This document shows, piece after piece, positions 35,505 to 47,754 of a stretch of 64,000 bases of DNA (its first letter is position 1; the number at the start of each line of letters is the position of its first letter). The notes beneath the pieces are model-generated. The model made no database searches and had not been told where the DNA came from. It saw only the letters and a program-made list of their open reading frames with translations. Source of the stretch: Sesamum alatum (taxonomy: Eukaryota > Streptophyta > Magnoliopsida > Lamiales > Pedaliaceae); contig JACGWO010000011.1 of NCBI GenBank assembly GCA_034509735.1, forward strand, positions 15,037,866 through 15,101,865, read 5' to 3'. The position numbers were made by a program, and so were the translations under genes.

Positions 35505-35900
35505 AACTTGATCGGTGTCTCGTTGCGCGAGGTATTATCCGCTTTGGTTCTGTATGAGCCTCACGGTTTTGTTCTGAAAAGGTGCCTCGCTAGTAAGAGA
35601 AGGAATTAGGGCTTATAAGCCACTCAAGTTCCTCGTCTACAACCGATGTGGGACGCTTGTTACATCATTAGCCCCTCAGATGAGGAGTTTGGGACGAACA
35701 CATGGCCTCGTTCCCACAGACGGCGCCAAATGATGCGGCTTGCAACTTGATCGATGCCCGTTGCGCGAGGTATTGTCCGCTTTAGCTCTGTATGAGTCAC
35801 GATTTTGTCCTGAAAAGACGCCTCTCTAGGAAGAGGGGGTATTAGGGCTTATAAGCCACTCAAGCTCCTCGTCTGCAACCGATATGGAACGCGTGCTACA
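35505..35900 (-). mobile_element. TRIM (terminal-repeat retrotransposon in miniature)
   Basis: Two direct repeats of about 160-170 bp (35505-35664 and 35731-35900) surround a 66-bp interior. Reading the minus strand, the 5' LTR ends ...GCCGCATCA and is followed by TTTGGCGCCGTCTGTGGGAA, which looks like the primer-binding region of plant Ty3/Tat elements; the interior ends in GAGGGGCTAATGA next to the second LTR start TGTAACAAGCG, in polypurine position. There is no coding capacity. Both LTRs contain CTTATAAGCC about 25 bp downstream of a GTCCCACATCGG-type motif (minus strand; intact at 35643-35654, mutated in the other LTR). Confidence 0.7.
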
Positions 35901-36014
35901 TTATTATTTTTTGATAATTTTGGTATTAGATCTGGCTTCAATTTTTTGTGCCTATAAATCGAACCTAATCGAATACCAATTTGTTTAAAAAGATAAATAA
36001 ATAAATATTATTTA

Positions 36015-36795
36015 TGCATACTTGGGTTCTGAGGTACACCAAAATTCGAAGGACTTGCGTGCAAATCCTAAGATTTGAGCGACTAACCTGCAAGGAAGCA
36101 TTAGCACTCCGATACTTAAATCAGTAAAATATAAAAATTAAAATGAAACTTGAAATAAAGTGAGAATAATGGTGATATAGGTGTGTGCTAGGAGAATTCA
36201 GGTAATGTGTGAAAAGTGAGTTTCAAATAATCTTGAAATCGAGAGTGAATGCAAGAAAAGATAGAAATAAGTGATTGCTGGATGGATGTTACCAAATGGC
36301 TGCACAAAACCTCTATTTATAGGCATTTACCGAACAGGAATCATGGGTTGGTTGAAAGGAGTCCTATGTTATTTGAAAGCTTGTTGAATCAACTACCTTC
36401 TCGAAAAATCCGCATGCAGTTTGGAGTTGATATGGATGAGATACGCCAGGTTGATTGGGTCTTGCCACCTCTGCCTGAATATCCGGAATTCTGGTATACC
36501 TACCTTCCCTTCCCTGCTGATCTGTCATTGGTACATTAGGATCTAGCTGGAGATATTTTAGATGACGTGTATTGATATGTTGGTAATCTATAGGAGGTGT
36601 CCGTCCACCTGTACGATGACGTGTCCCGCGGGAGAGGGCTCGTTTCTTGGGCCAACAAGTTCAGTGAAATTAACAGGTAAAATTATAGGCTTTTACCTTC
36701 TCTACTGGTGGGTTGTCCTGCTGATGGTTAGTTGGGCTGCCCCCTTACGAGGGACTTTTGGGTATGAAGTCCAAGGAGGATTCTAGGAGGCATCA
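36015..36795 (-). repeat. Tat-like solo LTR
   Basis: Contains 'agcactccgatacttaaatcagt', matching the phrase in the Tat 3' LTR at about 5377-5398, and on the minus strand a TATA motif (CCTATAAATAG near 36313-36323) at the equivalent place. It ends near GGCATCAATTATA, like GGCATATATCAATTAG of the Tat LTR. No internal retrotransposon genes adjoin it, so it is probably a solo LTR. The two plus-strand open frames inside (36249-36539, 36562-36786) are not recognisable genes. Exact ends are uncertain. Confidence 0.6.
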
Positions 36796-37161
36796 ATTAT
36801 ACTATAAATATATAAAGTATAATAAATAAAAATTTTATTTGAACTTAATTTTATTCAACTTTAATTAATTTAACTTCGTAACTTATTAACCTAAGCTTAA
36901 TTAAAATAACTAATAACTATGAACTCTTTAACAAATTATCATTTAATTATAACTTAAGAACAAATAAAAACTTAATTTTGAACAAAATCAATTGCAAGGT
37001 TTTTTTTTAATATAATTTTTGGTTAGTTCAGTACAAAATCAAATCGAATCGAAATAATTTTAATTTTTGTCGAATGGAACGATTCGGTATTTAGTACACC
37101 ATATCGGCTTACTGAATTGTCAGTTCAAGTTTACCAAACGAAAACTACTAATTTATTGTGG

Positions 37162-37375
37162 TCTACTAATTAAGGTCGATCATTATCCCACTAAAAATGT
37201 GAGTTTGAATACTTGACAAGATGCTCGGTGACACTAATTTACTAATTAAAGTCGATCATTGTGAGTTTGAATATTTGACAAAGACATTTGATGGCAATAA
37301 TCTACTAATTAAAGTCGATTATCATTGTACTAATGATGTGAGTTTGAATATTTAACCGAGTATTTGATTGCGCTT
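37162..37375. repeat. Short tandem repeat, three diverged copies of about 75 bp
   Basis: Each unit contains CTACTAATTAA(A/G)GTCGAT and GTGAGTTTGAATA(C/T)TT. The second unit carries a deletion after 'cgatcatt'. Confidence 0.7.
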
Positions 37376-38134
37376 AGACCTTAATTTTCAGCGACATTAA
37401 CGAGCCCTAGGATCCTAATCTACAACATGATGGATGCACAATTTTAGGGTGCCACCTGCTTGCCATTGCCCAATGAGTTAACCACCTTGAGCCCTTAACA
37501 TAAGCCCAAACCTTCACCAACCAAGAACCTCGACCCCTGAACACCGTCCACCGGTAAACCCACTCCATTGATTCCGGCGAGAAGCTACAGCATCGCCTGA
37601 TAGCCGAAGGTTTCTCCAGTACAAGCTCTTGGCTGATCGCTGGGACCGACCGTTAAGCTCCGACTGATTCTTTTGTTTAACTGTAAGTAGTGAGTTTTCC
37701 TTTATCTTCTCTTGGTCTTGTGACAGCTTACTGGTTATTCTGTTCAATATGACTAAAATCACCGGGCCTGATGATATGGAGTTGGAAGGTGGTTCGGGAA
37801 GTTGAGGGTTGAAGCAGGGCTGTCACTGCTAATGGATGCATGTTAAGTGTTCGATGGAATGTGTAAATGCCCTTGATGTACTGTTCATTGATGTCAAGTG
37901 TTAATGAGTTAAATAGCAATTACAATGTCAAGTGTCTAGTTTTGAGTCGGTAACTTGAGGCCTGTGGCATCTGTCACTTGAGCAAGCTTGGCCTTTGAAA
38001 TTAGAGGGCTGATTGGAATATCATTTCTGTCAAATTACTTGGCATGTAAAACTTGACAGCTACTAAGACACATGTCCCATTGCTCTAGAACCCAAAAGAT
38101 CGGGAGCTTCTGAATGACGAGACATTGAAAAGGG

Positions 38135-40594
38135 ATGTGGTTAAGGAGCAGGAATACTGTGACATACTTCGATGCTGTTACAAAATTCTCAAGATCGCGA
38201 TGGCTTTTCCCATCCTGCTCGTATTCAGACATCTCTTATAAGAAACGAAAAATGGCACCATTGCAGGTAAGTGGGTTATTTCTTTCTCACTTCCCTGCGT
38301 ATGCATGGTGTGGTTTCGCATAAATCAGAAACCACCTCGAGACACTACTAACATTCAGTGTTTTCCTCTTTACATAATTAATTTATTTATGTTAGGATTT
38401 AGTCTTTATGTAGACTCTTGCCTCTGTTTTGATGTAGGAGCGCAGGATGATAGATCGATTCAGGCTATGGGCTAAAGGAGGTGATGGCGGAAATGGTTGT
38501 TCCAGCTTTCGTCGCAGCCGTCATGACCGCCGTGGTAGACCTGATGGTAGGTCCTTATGATCCTGGGGTTGCAGTGATGAAATTTTCTCTACTGTTTTGT
38601 TTTTCATCTACAAGACACTGTTTTTAACCCGTTGGAATCACCCGTTGTTCTTTCTGCTCGAGCACCCAATCACTGTAAATAAGACAATGAAAAATGAGTA
38701 AGAGTTTAATCAGTTATCTTTCTGTAAACTTTACGAGTATATGAAGGTTTGATATTGTAGATGTAACAGTAACAGTTAGATTGTTGCAGACTGCAGGAAC
38801 ATTGATATGTAAAAGAACAGGTTAGAATTTTTGTTGTTTCAGATTGAGCTCACCAACCTCTCTTACATAGTCTCTGAAATAATACACCAAGCCAGTTATT
38901 GGTTTGATTCACCTTTACTGTAAAATCACGTAGCAAATTAGTATGACTTTGATTTGCTACACAGTCCTTGCATGTCACCTCCTTAATTTGATTTATGGCA
39001 TAATACAGGTGGGAATGGTGGAAGAGGTGGTGATGTGATCCTAGAATGTTCCACATCAGTTTGGGACTTCAGCAGTCTGCAACACCACATTGTGGGTTAC
39101 CCTTTCTCTAATTGCATATTGATATTCTTATGTCCCTGCTTGTTTTCATCTTTGAGGATTGCATATGTCAATGTATTGCGTCTGTGCTGTGTAATGCTTC
39201 CAACTAATAGTTATGAGGTTGCCCCAGAATGCAAAGAGAGGAGGGCATGGGGCTCCCAAGAACATGATAGGAAGCAGAGGAGCTGACAAGGTTTTATTTT
39301 AGTTCATATGAGAGCATCTTGTCAGATTTCAGCTTCAGTCTCTCTCTAGTCTATAATTAGTTTTGAGTGAATGACAAACATGTTTATATGATAGGTTGTT
39401 TTAGTACCCGTTGGTACTGTTATTCATCTTCTAGAAGGTGAACTTCCCTCTTCAGTTGAGACAAAGTCTTCGGGGCCCTTGGATCCTTGGGACATTCCTG
39501 GTACACTTGATTGTGGTTCTCCTGAATCTTCTCAACAGTCTCCTACTGACAGAAGTGAGAAAATGGAAAAGGCAGACATTGCTGGTGAATACCCTGCTCC
39601 TTCAAGTAAAGAAACCTTAAAAGCACCAGCTCGTGCATCACAGTTTGATGTTTCTCCTCGACTTCCATCTTCTAGAAATAAATCCCAAAATGAACCGAAA
39701 GCTTATTGCTTTCACAAGGCACAAGGCTATAGTGAGTGGGAGGATTTGGAGGATGAAATGGGCATGTCTGGACCAGAGTGTGAGGAAGATTTGAAAGACA
39801 GTGAGCAAATGCAATACAATGTTGCTGAATTAACAGAGCCTGGCCAACGAATAACTGTTGCTCAAGGAGGAGATGGTGGCTTGGGCAACTTACATACCGC
39901 AAAAGGTTCTAAGATGTGCAGAGATATCGACTCAAATGTAGAAGCTTCTGATGATGATGACCGTGCAGCACTTAATGTCGGCTTACCTGGTTCCGAGGCT
40001 GTTCTATTACTAGAACTCAAGAGTATTGCAGATGTGGGCCTTGTAGGGATGCCAAATGCTGGTAAAAGCACACTTCTTGGGGCATTATCAAGGGCTAAAC
40101 CTATAGTTGGCCATTATGCCTTCACTACTTTAAGGCCTAATCTCGGGAACTTAAATTACGATGATCTTTCCATTACTGTGGCAGACATCCCAGGGCTTAT
40201 AAGGGGAGCACATGAAAATCGTGGCCTTGGACATGCTTTTTTACGTCATATTGAACGAACAAAGGTCTTGGCTTACGTTGTAGATTTGGCTGCAGCAATA
40301 GATGGTAGAAAGGGTATACCCCCATGGGAACAACTGAAAGATTTGATGTTGGAGCTAGAGTTCTATCGCTCGGGCCTCTCTGACCGGCCATCATTAGTGG
40401 TGGCAAACAAAATTGATGAGGCAGGGGCAGAAGAAGTGTATGAAGAATTAAGACTAAGGGTGCCTGGTGCCCCTGTTTTCCCAGTTTGTGCTGTTCTGGG
40501 AGAAGGAATAGCAGAGCTGAAAGCTGGTCTCAAGATGCTTGTGAATGGAGAAGAGACATCAAGACTAAAATTGGATAGTCTTGTGCTTGATTAG
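38135..40594 (+). CDS. OBGM: Obg-type GTPase, mitochondrial (OBGM-like), 5 coding exons
   Basis: An Obg/CgtA GTPase expected to act in mitochondrial ribosome assembly. Exons 38135-38266, 38438-38546, 39009-39091, 39228-39290 and 39395-40594 total 1587 nt (528 aa), with all junctions in phase. The start MWLRSRNTV begins an Arg-rich presequence without acidic residues for about 15 aa. The glycine-rich Obg fold follows ('KGGDGGNGCSSFRR', 'GGNGGRGGDVILEC'), interrupted by a long acidic/Ser-rich insert (about residues 160-270), then resumes ('VAQGGDGGLGN'). The G domain has GMPNAGKST (about 347), DIPG (393) and NKID (467). A 5' UTR intron (37683-38088) is suggested by ACT|GTAAGT and CTCTAG. Intron donors include ATT|GTGGGT. 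Similarity to OBGM rather than plastid ObgC rests on the N-terminus and the insert. Confidence 0.92.
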
Positions 40595-41133
40595 GCTATT
40601 CTTGGATTTGATAGATTGCAGGAGACTTGTCTAGTTAGTTCCTTTTCCACTATAGTTATTTTAAATTAATAAGAGATTAATAGTAAGATAAAATTTAGTT
40701 GTTGGTATTTCTTGCCAATCTATGGATAGACCAATAAAGAAATGTTTCGATTGGTATGTTTTGTGATGGGATTTCTTACAAAAAGACGTGATGGAATTAT
40801 GATGTTTTGTATTAACTTTTTATATGAAAAGAGTGATGGAATGAAAATGTGGTTGGATTACGATGTTTTGTGATAATTTCTTCACGAAAACACGTGATAT
40901 TTTATATGTTTTTATATGAAAAGATTATGATAGAATATTTTTCTTTGAAATGGGCGGTTAAATTCAACAAAGAAAAGTTGAAACAAGCATGACCTCCAAT
41001 TTAAGTATAAAATTGAAAGTAACCTTTTGAAAATTCACTAAATATTTGTAAATTTTTATTCATTTTTGTGAAATAAAAAGATACGTTCCTGAAAAATTAA
41101 ATTAATCTTTTAAGGAATCAATTTTTTGAAAAA
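40595..41133. other. 3' region of OBGM and intergenic sequence
   Basis: Likely 3' UTR to about 40700. About 40730-40950 holds diverged repeats of a 'gatggaatnatgatgttttgt' phrase. No gene seen. Confidence 0.5.
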
Positions 41134-41640
41134 GGGATAATTACACTCCTTCCCCTGAGTTTGGTGTAATTATACGTAGACGCTCTGTGGTTTGAAAAAT
41201 TACATCCAATATTCCTGAAGTTTGTTTCTATCTAACAAATAGGTCCATCTGTTAGCAAGAAAACTGAATGAAAGCTGATATTTACCTTCGATTGACGTTT
41301 TAATGACTTATTACAGGTCAAACAAAGCTTTTTATGACCCAATTATCCTTATATATCCTCACACGTTAATGCATGTGAGGATGTATATCTTCGATGTTAT
41401 ACGTAGTTTAGTTATAAAAGATTTATTTGATCTGTAATAAGTTATTAATAAGTTAATTGATGGTAAATATCGATTTTCATTCGGTTTTTTTGTTAATATA
41501 AACAAATTCGTTGAATTTTGATTAACATGGGGGACTCGTTTGTTAGACAGAAGCAAACACCAGTGGTACCAGATGTAACTTTACAATTCACATGGGGTGT
41601 ACATGTAATTGCACGAATCTCAGGATGGTGTAATTATCCA
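41134..41640. mobile_element. Foldback MITE, same family as 33645-34169
   Basis: Ends GGGATAATTACACTCCT and GATGGTGTAATTATCC are inverted repeats, and similarity continues inward for well over 100 bp ('tctaacaaa...aggtcc' versus 'ggactcgtttgttaga'). It shares central blocks such as 'taatgcatgtgagg' and 'ctgtaataagttattaataagt' with the 33.6-kb copy. No coding capacity and no clear target duplication. Confidence 0.65.
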
Positions 41641-41737
41641 TTAGTCCTTGTTTACTTGTAAGGATTGAGTTGGATATCCAACTCAATCTCTTGTTTACTT
41701 ATAATTAGGTAAATAGATGATTTAAATGAAAATATTA

Positions 41738-42516
41738 GGCCTTCTTTACTTGCAAGGATTGACCATGATATCATGGCTAATCCCTACTAGTAATGTGTTT
41801 AATTTTAAAAGCCCAAGCCCGAGATTAAACCTTCAAGCCCGGCACTAATCGTGATTTTCGGCTGATACAAATCAAGAATTCCCCCTCAAAATTATGTTAT
41901 CACCATGGCCCACCATGTCTTGACTAGCTTTTGGTTCCCAATTATGTCATCAACTTTTATAATTTTATACCCAATTTGCCCTTGTAAAATCAATTTATTA
42001 CTCCACCTACCATGTCCATGATGTGACAATTCATAAAAATCACTATTACAAATACACAAAAGTCAACAACAATCATGATCTAATCCTACATGTTCAATAC
42101 AAATAAACACATTCCTAAACAATCACAATTTTTTTTATAACTACTTTAATCACATTTTAATCAATCACAAGTTAATCCATACCTAATAAATAAATGAGGA
42201 CTTAATGATACAATTTAATCACATCATATATTTTATCCATCATTAATCTATCACTACTTAGAGGGTGTTTGGCTAAGCTTATAAGTTCCTCGAAACATCT
42301 TATAAGATGTTTGGGAGCTTATAAGCTCCAAAAATTTGTTTGGCAAAATTTTTGTTAAAGAGATTATAAGATCTCAAAATAAGATGTTTTGGATCTTATA
42401 AGCTCTTAAAAAAAGTTAGCATTTCTAATTTTTTTCAAAACATCTTATAAGTTCTATAAGATTAATATGTTTTATGACAAAAATACCCTCATTCACCACA
42501 CACACACTCTCTACAT

Positions 42517-42549
<33 letters not shown>

Positions 42550-43271
42550 ACATACACACACACACACAATGTTTTTCTCTCCACACCCACACACACATAG
42601 ATACTCTTTCTCTCTCTAAAATTTTAAAATTCTTTATTGTTATTATTTTTTTTACATTTGAAAAAGAGAAAATGCTTCATTATTAAATAATAAATTATTA
42701 TAGCTAAAAAAAAAAAGATTGCTATGATATTATATTTACTAAAAAATAATAAATTCAAGATATTATAAGTTATACAATTAGAAATAGTCATTGCATCAAG
42801 AGAGAAAACATATACATATCTATATTAATATTCGACTAGCATGAATATACATATATATTATTTTTATTCAAAATTTAGGTCATAATTCGCTATTTTTTTT
42901 TATTTTTATAAAAGAAAATTATTTAATAAATTTTTATTTGAAGTTAAACTAATGTGTACTATTTACGAAATTAGTTTAAAAGAATTTTGAAACAAAATGT
43001 GTCAAAAAAAACAACAATTTATTTGATTCTAATTAATAGCATCGTGTCCTTTTTGGTCATTTTTTAATAAAAGATTTTATTATGCCAAACACCCTAACAT
43101 CTTATAAGCTTTAACATCTTATTTTACTCAAACACTTTATGAGCTTATTTTTAAAATAAGATCCAATATCTTATAAGCTCTTAAAACATCTTATAAGATG
43201 TAGGAGCAAGATGTTTTAAAAAAGCTTAGCCAAACACCCTCTTAATCTCATCCCTCATAGCAAACGAGGCC
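41738..43271. mobile_element. Outer PIF/Harbinger-like (Tourist) MITE
   Basis: Ends GGCCTTCTTTACTTGCAAGG and, inverted, GGCCTCGTTTGCTATGAGGG, flanked by TTA on both sides (41735-41737 and 43272-43274), the target site of PIF/Harbinger elements. A second such MITE (42261-43241) sits near its right end, so its own length is about 0.55 kb. A miniature palindromic relative lies just upstream at 41643-41711 (centre GTTGGATATCCAAC). Confidence 0.65.
42261..43241. mobile_element. Inner PIF/Harbinger-like MITE
   Basis: A perfect 20-bp terminal inverted repeat (GAGGGTGTTTGGCTAAGCTT and its complement) with TTA target duplications at 42258-42260 and 43242-43244. The subterminal regions are full of CTTATAAG palindromes. 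The interior has CT and CA microsatellites (about 42515-42620). No transposase. Confidence 0.88.
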
Positions 43272-43498
43272 TTAAAAAATAAATAATTCTAGATAAAAAA
43301 AAAAAATTGTATTTGTGTAAATGAAAGAGCCCAATTTGGATACAAGGCCGGAGCTTGAGAGAGAAAACCCAATATTCAATTTTATCCGGCCCAATTTCCT
43401 CCATATTCAGAGGGCCCAATGAATGCCTTGTATATTGCTTTGTGTAGAAGGACGGAGAGAGGGATTTCCATTGTTGGAGCTACAAGAGGTAGAACAGA

Positions 43499-45372
43499 AT
43501 GTCGGTGCTACCGGACGAGCTGTGGACGAGAATCATGGAACTCGGAATTCAGACCAAAACGCTATGTCACAGGAACCTTTGCTGCCTCTCCATCGCCTGC
43601 CGCCGCCTCCACCGCCTTGCCGCCGACGATTCTCTTTGGTCGCGTCTTCTTCTGTCCGATTTTCCGTCGTATGATAACAGCACTAATACCGCTAGAGATA
43701 ATAATTGCACCTCGTCTTCAGCTGCAAATGTCAAGTTTAAAAGCCTCTACAGAATCAGGTAATTTATGTTTCTTTTCGCCTGTATTTGTTTGGTAATTCT
43801 ATTGTTAGAATTAGGTTCAAGGGTTCAATTATGAGGTTCATCTGTCTGTGGGCTGTAGTTTGTTTGGAATTGAAAAAGTTGGTAGGAGATTTCTTTCTTC
43901 CATGTGTTGGTTTAATTGGAGTTATGCGATTGCACGCTGAGCGTGGATGAGTTATAAAATTGCATAGGTTCTTTTAAAATGATGGTGCTTGTGATTGTGA
44001 GACGTCTTAATTTATCTCTGTGATGCATTCCGGTTCTTGTTGTGGGTATTGAATATTTGAGGAAATAAATCAAACTGACTGGAACGATATTTATATTCAC
44101 AATAATTGTTTGAAACTAGCAATTATTTGGTAAATCCATAAAAAGGGAATCTTCTGTGCCTGTTATTGTGAAAACTATGGCCTTTTATTGGTTACATAAC
44201 TGAAAAGGTTAAATAATATGAACTGAACATTTGGCAAAACTATGGCAGGTATGAGAAGGACAGAGAGCAAAAGCGGCTGGCTCATAGAAGAGTTGTTCTG
44301 CGAATTGAGAGTGAAATAGCTGAGCGTCTGAGGAAAATTCAGGAGATAGAGCTTCGGACCTCGGAGGAGAAAGAGAAAATGAATAAGGCAGTTGCTGAGT
44401 TGCTGAATGTGCACAAGGTCAGGTAATGAAGCTTTTGTTTGAGTTGGTTACTAGCTTGTAGCATGCATTATCTGTTCTTTTTGTGATTTTCTGAAATGTT
44501 ATTAGTGATGTCTGGTAGAGCTGTTTGAGTTTCACTTTGCTGAGAAGAATAGAATGAGGCAGTATTGTTATTCTTTGTATGATATTTCTCCCAATGTTGT
44601 GAGAAGTGGGGCGGTATTTGCTGTGAAGTACTTGGAAACGAAGTACATAATTGTTTTGGTGCTTGTCTGCAATTTAATTTTGGAGTTTATGTAAGAAGGT
44701 TTGGTCATCGAGTTGGAATTTGTGGAGAATATGATAAATGATTCAAAGTAGTTATCTATGTCCACAACAAGGTTGCAATTCCAAATGCTGCGCATACTTG
44801 CATTGATTTGCTTTTAGCTACATTTCGTATATGGCATTTTGGTTTGATTTTCTTTTATCTGTAAACTCCTGCTCTTTGTCCTTTAAACTATTGTAAAGTG
44901 TAATTATCAATTTTCATTGATATTCACCTGCCAGTGATTTTATACTTGTGATGCTGTCAGGCAAGCTTCTGTTGCATTGCACGTTTGGCAGCCAGAGCTT
45001 ATCCGGGGCAGACAAAGACAGATGATTCAGCAAAACAATGTGCCTGTTGACTTTCGGATCAACGCTCTTGAGATGGAGCTTAGCCTTTGCAAGCAACAGA
45101 TTGCAGGGTTTGATAAAGCACTTGTGAGACCATATATAAATTTACTTATAATATGTTCTCCAAATACATTAATTTACTGTTTTGAGAATATCTGAATTTT
45201 GCTTTATGTTCAATTGCAGCGAGTGGAAAAAAGAAGGCTTGATGAAGCTAAGGAACAGCTGGCCTCAGTGAAATATCATCCATTGCAAGATTTTAGTAGC
45301 ACTAGTTGCCAGCCGAATGAGTGCAGGAATAGAAGTAAAAAGCTGAAACATACCTCAACGGTAAAGTTCTAA
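43499..45372 (+). CDS. SKIP24: F-box protein, SKIP24-like (4 coding exons)
   Basis: Exons 43499-43758, 44249-44422, 44961-45123 and 45220-45372 give 249 aa in continuous phase. The F-box spans residues 4-46 (LPDELWTRIMELGIQTKTL ... LCCLSIACRRLHRL, DDSLWSRLL). It is followed by 'FKSLYRIRYEKDREQKRLAH' and a long Glu/Lys/Arg-rich helix (about 88-145, probable coiled coil). Then come 'ALHVWQPELIRGRQRQMIQQ' and 'LEMELSLCKQQIAGFDKAL', typical of the SKIP24 family of SKP1-interacting F-box proteins. The last exon either reads through to TAA at 45372 (ending HTSTVKF) or is spliced after ACG at 45360 to an acceptor before 45603, which would end THR-MET-stop; the protein barely changes. Upstream ATGs at 43419 and 43423 are out of frame with the F-box. 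Confidence 0.88.
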
Positions 45373-46229
45373 GCTTTTTGTTTTTTATTCTTCAAACTGT
45401 TTCTTGAATTTTAGTCAAAGCAACCTTTTCTAGTCTTGAGTTTATTGATGAAATTGTGTGTATACTTCGAATAGTTTCTAGAAATCCTTTTGTCACTTGA
45501 ATTCATACTCACCATAATCTTATATCATAATGGAGCCTATTCGGCTGGTACCTCCTGTACTTATGATTTTAGTGCTTGATTTTATCTGGTATTTCTGACA
45601 CAGATGTAAAGATGACGAAACAAATGTGATTGTCGGAATTTTAAGCATCTGGACATTTTGAGGAAGAAATCTGGAGACGGTCCCTGACCCTAGAAGTCGG
45701 AGCAAAATTGAATGACGCAGGCTTTAACACACTCGTGAGTTCAGGTAATAGGAGTTCTTGGGTTCAATGAGGCACTGCATCAACATATGTTAGTTGAGTA
45801 TCTGTCTTTGCTCTGAGTTAGTGCATTCATTTAAAAAGTCATGATCTCTTCCTTGACCCTCGCAACAAGATTTTTCTTTCCGCTGGAAATAGTGGAATAT
45901 CAGTTCCTAGGTTGAGTTCCTCTGGATTCTGAATTTTGCGTCAGGTTATTCTCATCTGTCTATGATGGGACCTGCTGTTTTTAATTGCCAGATCATCAGT
46001 AGAGTATTTTGCATGTGATTTGAATTGTGTTTTGGTATCCTTGCTCTGATTTTTACTTTTAGTCGGAAAAACCAGCTCTTTGCCCTATGGATCAGTGTAG
46101 AAGTTTGACTACTGATTTCATTGGTATGGACTTTGTCATTCATTCGCTACTTCCTACCCTCTCAGGCAAGTGTTATATATTGCGTTGAGCTGGGCAGCCT
46201 GAGAATACCTGTGGCAGACGACTTGGATG
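45373..46229 (+). other. SKIP24 3' UTR / downstream region
   Basis: Not notably AT-rich and without other genes; plausibly 3' UTR, perhaps with an intron ending at the acceptor before 45603. Confidence 0.45.
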
Positions 46230-46736
46230 TTCAGCTATGCAATGCGCCATTACTTTGTTGGAAATGGATCTAAGTGTTTGAATGCGGAAATTTCTAGGTT
46301 TGTGATCCCTACTCAGATTACGTGTATATGCTCACGTGTTTGGATGTATCAGTTGTATGTACCGCTTGATATATTGCCCCATATATAGACTAAATTGAAA
46401 CATTTTCATTGTATCACATAGTAGTATATGGCCGCATAGAGTAGTAATTAAAGCCATTTTGCAGAATATTTATGGTGTTTTCTTAGTGTAGATGTAGAGT
46501 AAAGAAGGATATCCTTCTTGCTGTCAAAAGTTAGCTGGATTCATCTCACTTTTCCTACATTTTAAGCTCAGTGATCGCTAGCCAAATGAACCCATTATTA
46601 GATGTAGAAGAACGAAACGTTCTTCGCTTTCTAACATCGGGTCTGTTTACCAGTAGTTTCCAAATGTGGAGTGTGTTAATGCTCTAATCTTAGTTGAGTC
46701 AGTCATCTAGAATGCAGGCTTACTCATCTTAGACCT

Positions 46737-47619
46737 ATATTATCTTTTCACCTGTCTGTGAATCTAGAATTATCGTTGAAGAAGAGTTAGTACCCTTGCC
46801 AGAATTGTATTCTTTAACAAAAATCAAATAAAATAATAAGTAATTCGTTTCAAAATATAAAAAATAGCTAGATAATGATTGATTTCAGATTTAAGATTAA
46901 AAGTAATTAATAAGTATAAAATACTAAAGTATATCATTTTATTTTACTATGTACCTAGAAAAATGAGTGAGTTTTTGAATAAAGATGAACAAGTGCTATA
47001 CTTATCTAAATTTAAACAGCAAATAAAAGATAATTGAAATGGCAAAATAAAATTCACAGAGGCTATTCAAATATGGGACTCAAAGCAAATAAGATTATGT
47101 TTTAGAAAATAAATAAAACTTTTAAGTAATTCAAACTTTAAAACAAAAGGAGAATTGATAAATAATTCAAAATCTAAAATTAAAATAATCAATAAATATA
47201 AAAATGTAAAATTATTATTTGACATCAAAGTGAATATTAAATCATACTACTAACAAATTTGTGAATCTTGAGAATAACGACAAATAATCATATACTTATC
47301 TAAAATAAAGCAATGTAAAGTATTTACTTGCGTGAAAATTCGTATAGCCTGTCCAAGTATGCTGCTTATTTAAATACCCTCTACGTTTAAATGTTTATAC
47401 ATTATTACATAGATTATTGGAGCCGGATTGTATTTTGAAACATGTCATGAGATTGTCTTGCACATAAATTGGTTTAATAATGGGCTATTTTATGAACTCA
47501 TCTATCAATTTATGCTGTTAATATCTAGATCTAGTATAGTCTGTTGGTTTCATGATTTTAGAATTTCTATCAGCACAAAATTCTTTTAAAATGTTTTGCT
47601 TAATTCTGACTCTATCCAT
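46737..47619. mobile_element. AT-rich dispersed repeat inserted in duplication copy A
   Basis: Absent from the equivalent place in copy B. 'gctatacttatctaaatttaaa' and neighbouring words are shared with 61600-61700 and, inverted, with 62150-62290. Its class is unknown and no coding capacity is seen. Confidence 0.55.
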
Positions 47620-47754
47620 ACATAACATAATAAAAGTTCTTATCAAATTATTATTCCTACAGTCTTGAGGCCTAACAAACTCCTCCACAGGTAGCACTAT
47701 ATATATCGCGTCAAGCAGTCAACGCTTATTCTAACTCAAACTATATATTCAACC

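Noticed and set aside
35505..35900. A genuine snRNA (U-RNA) gene downstream of the USE/TATA-like pair
   Set aside because: The sequence following the TATA-like motif does not match conserved parts of U1-U6 that I know, and the unit is duplicated as LTRs.
36249..36786. Two plus-strand ORFs near 36.2-36.8 kb as a possible gene
   Set aside because: They fall inside the Tat-like solo LTR and have no domain.
37514..37919. Minus-strand ORFs upstream of OBGM
   Set aside because: They overlap the probable OBGM leader exon and intron, and the peptides are Ser/Arg/Asn-rich with no relatives that I recognise.
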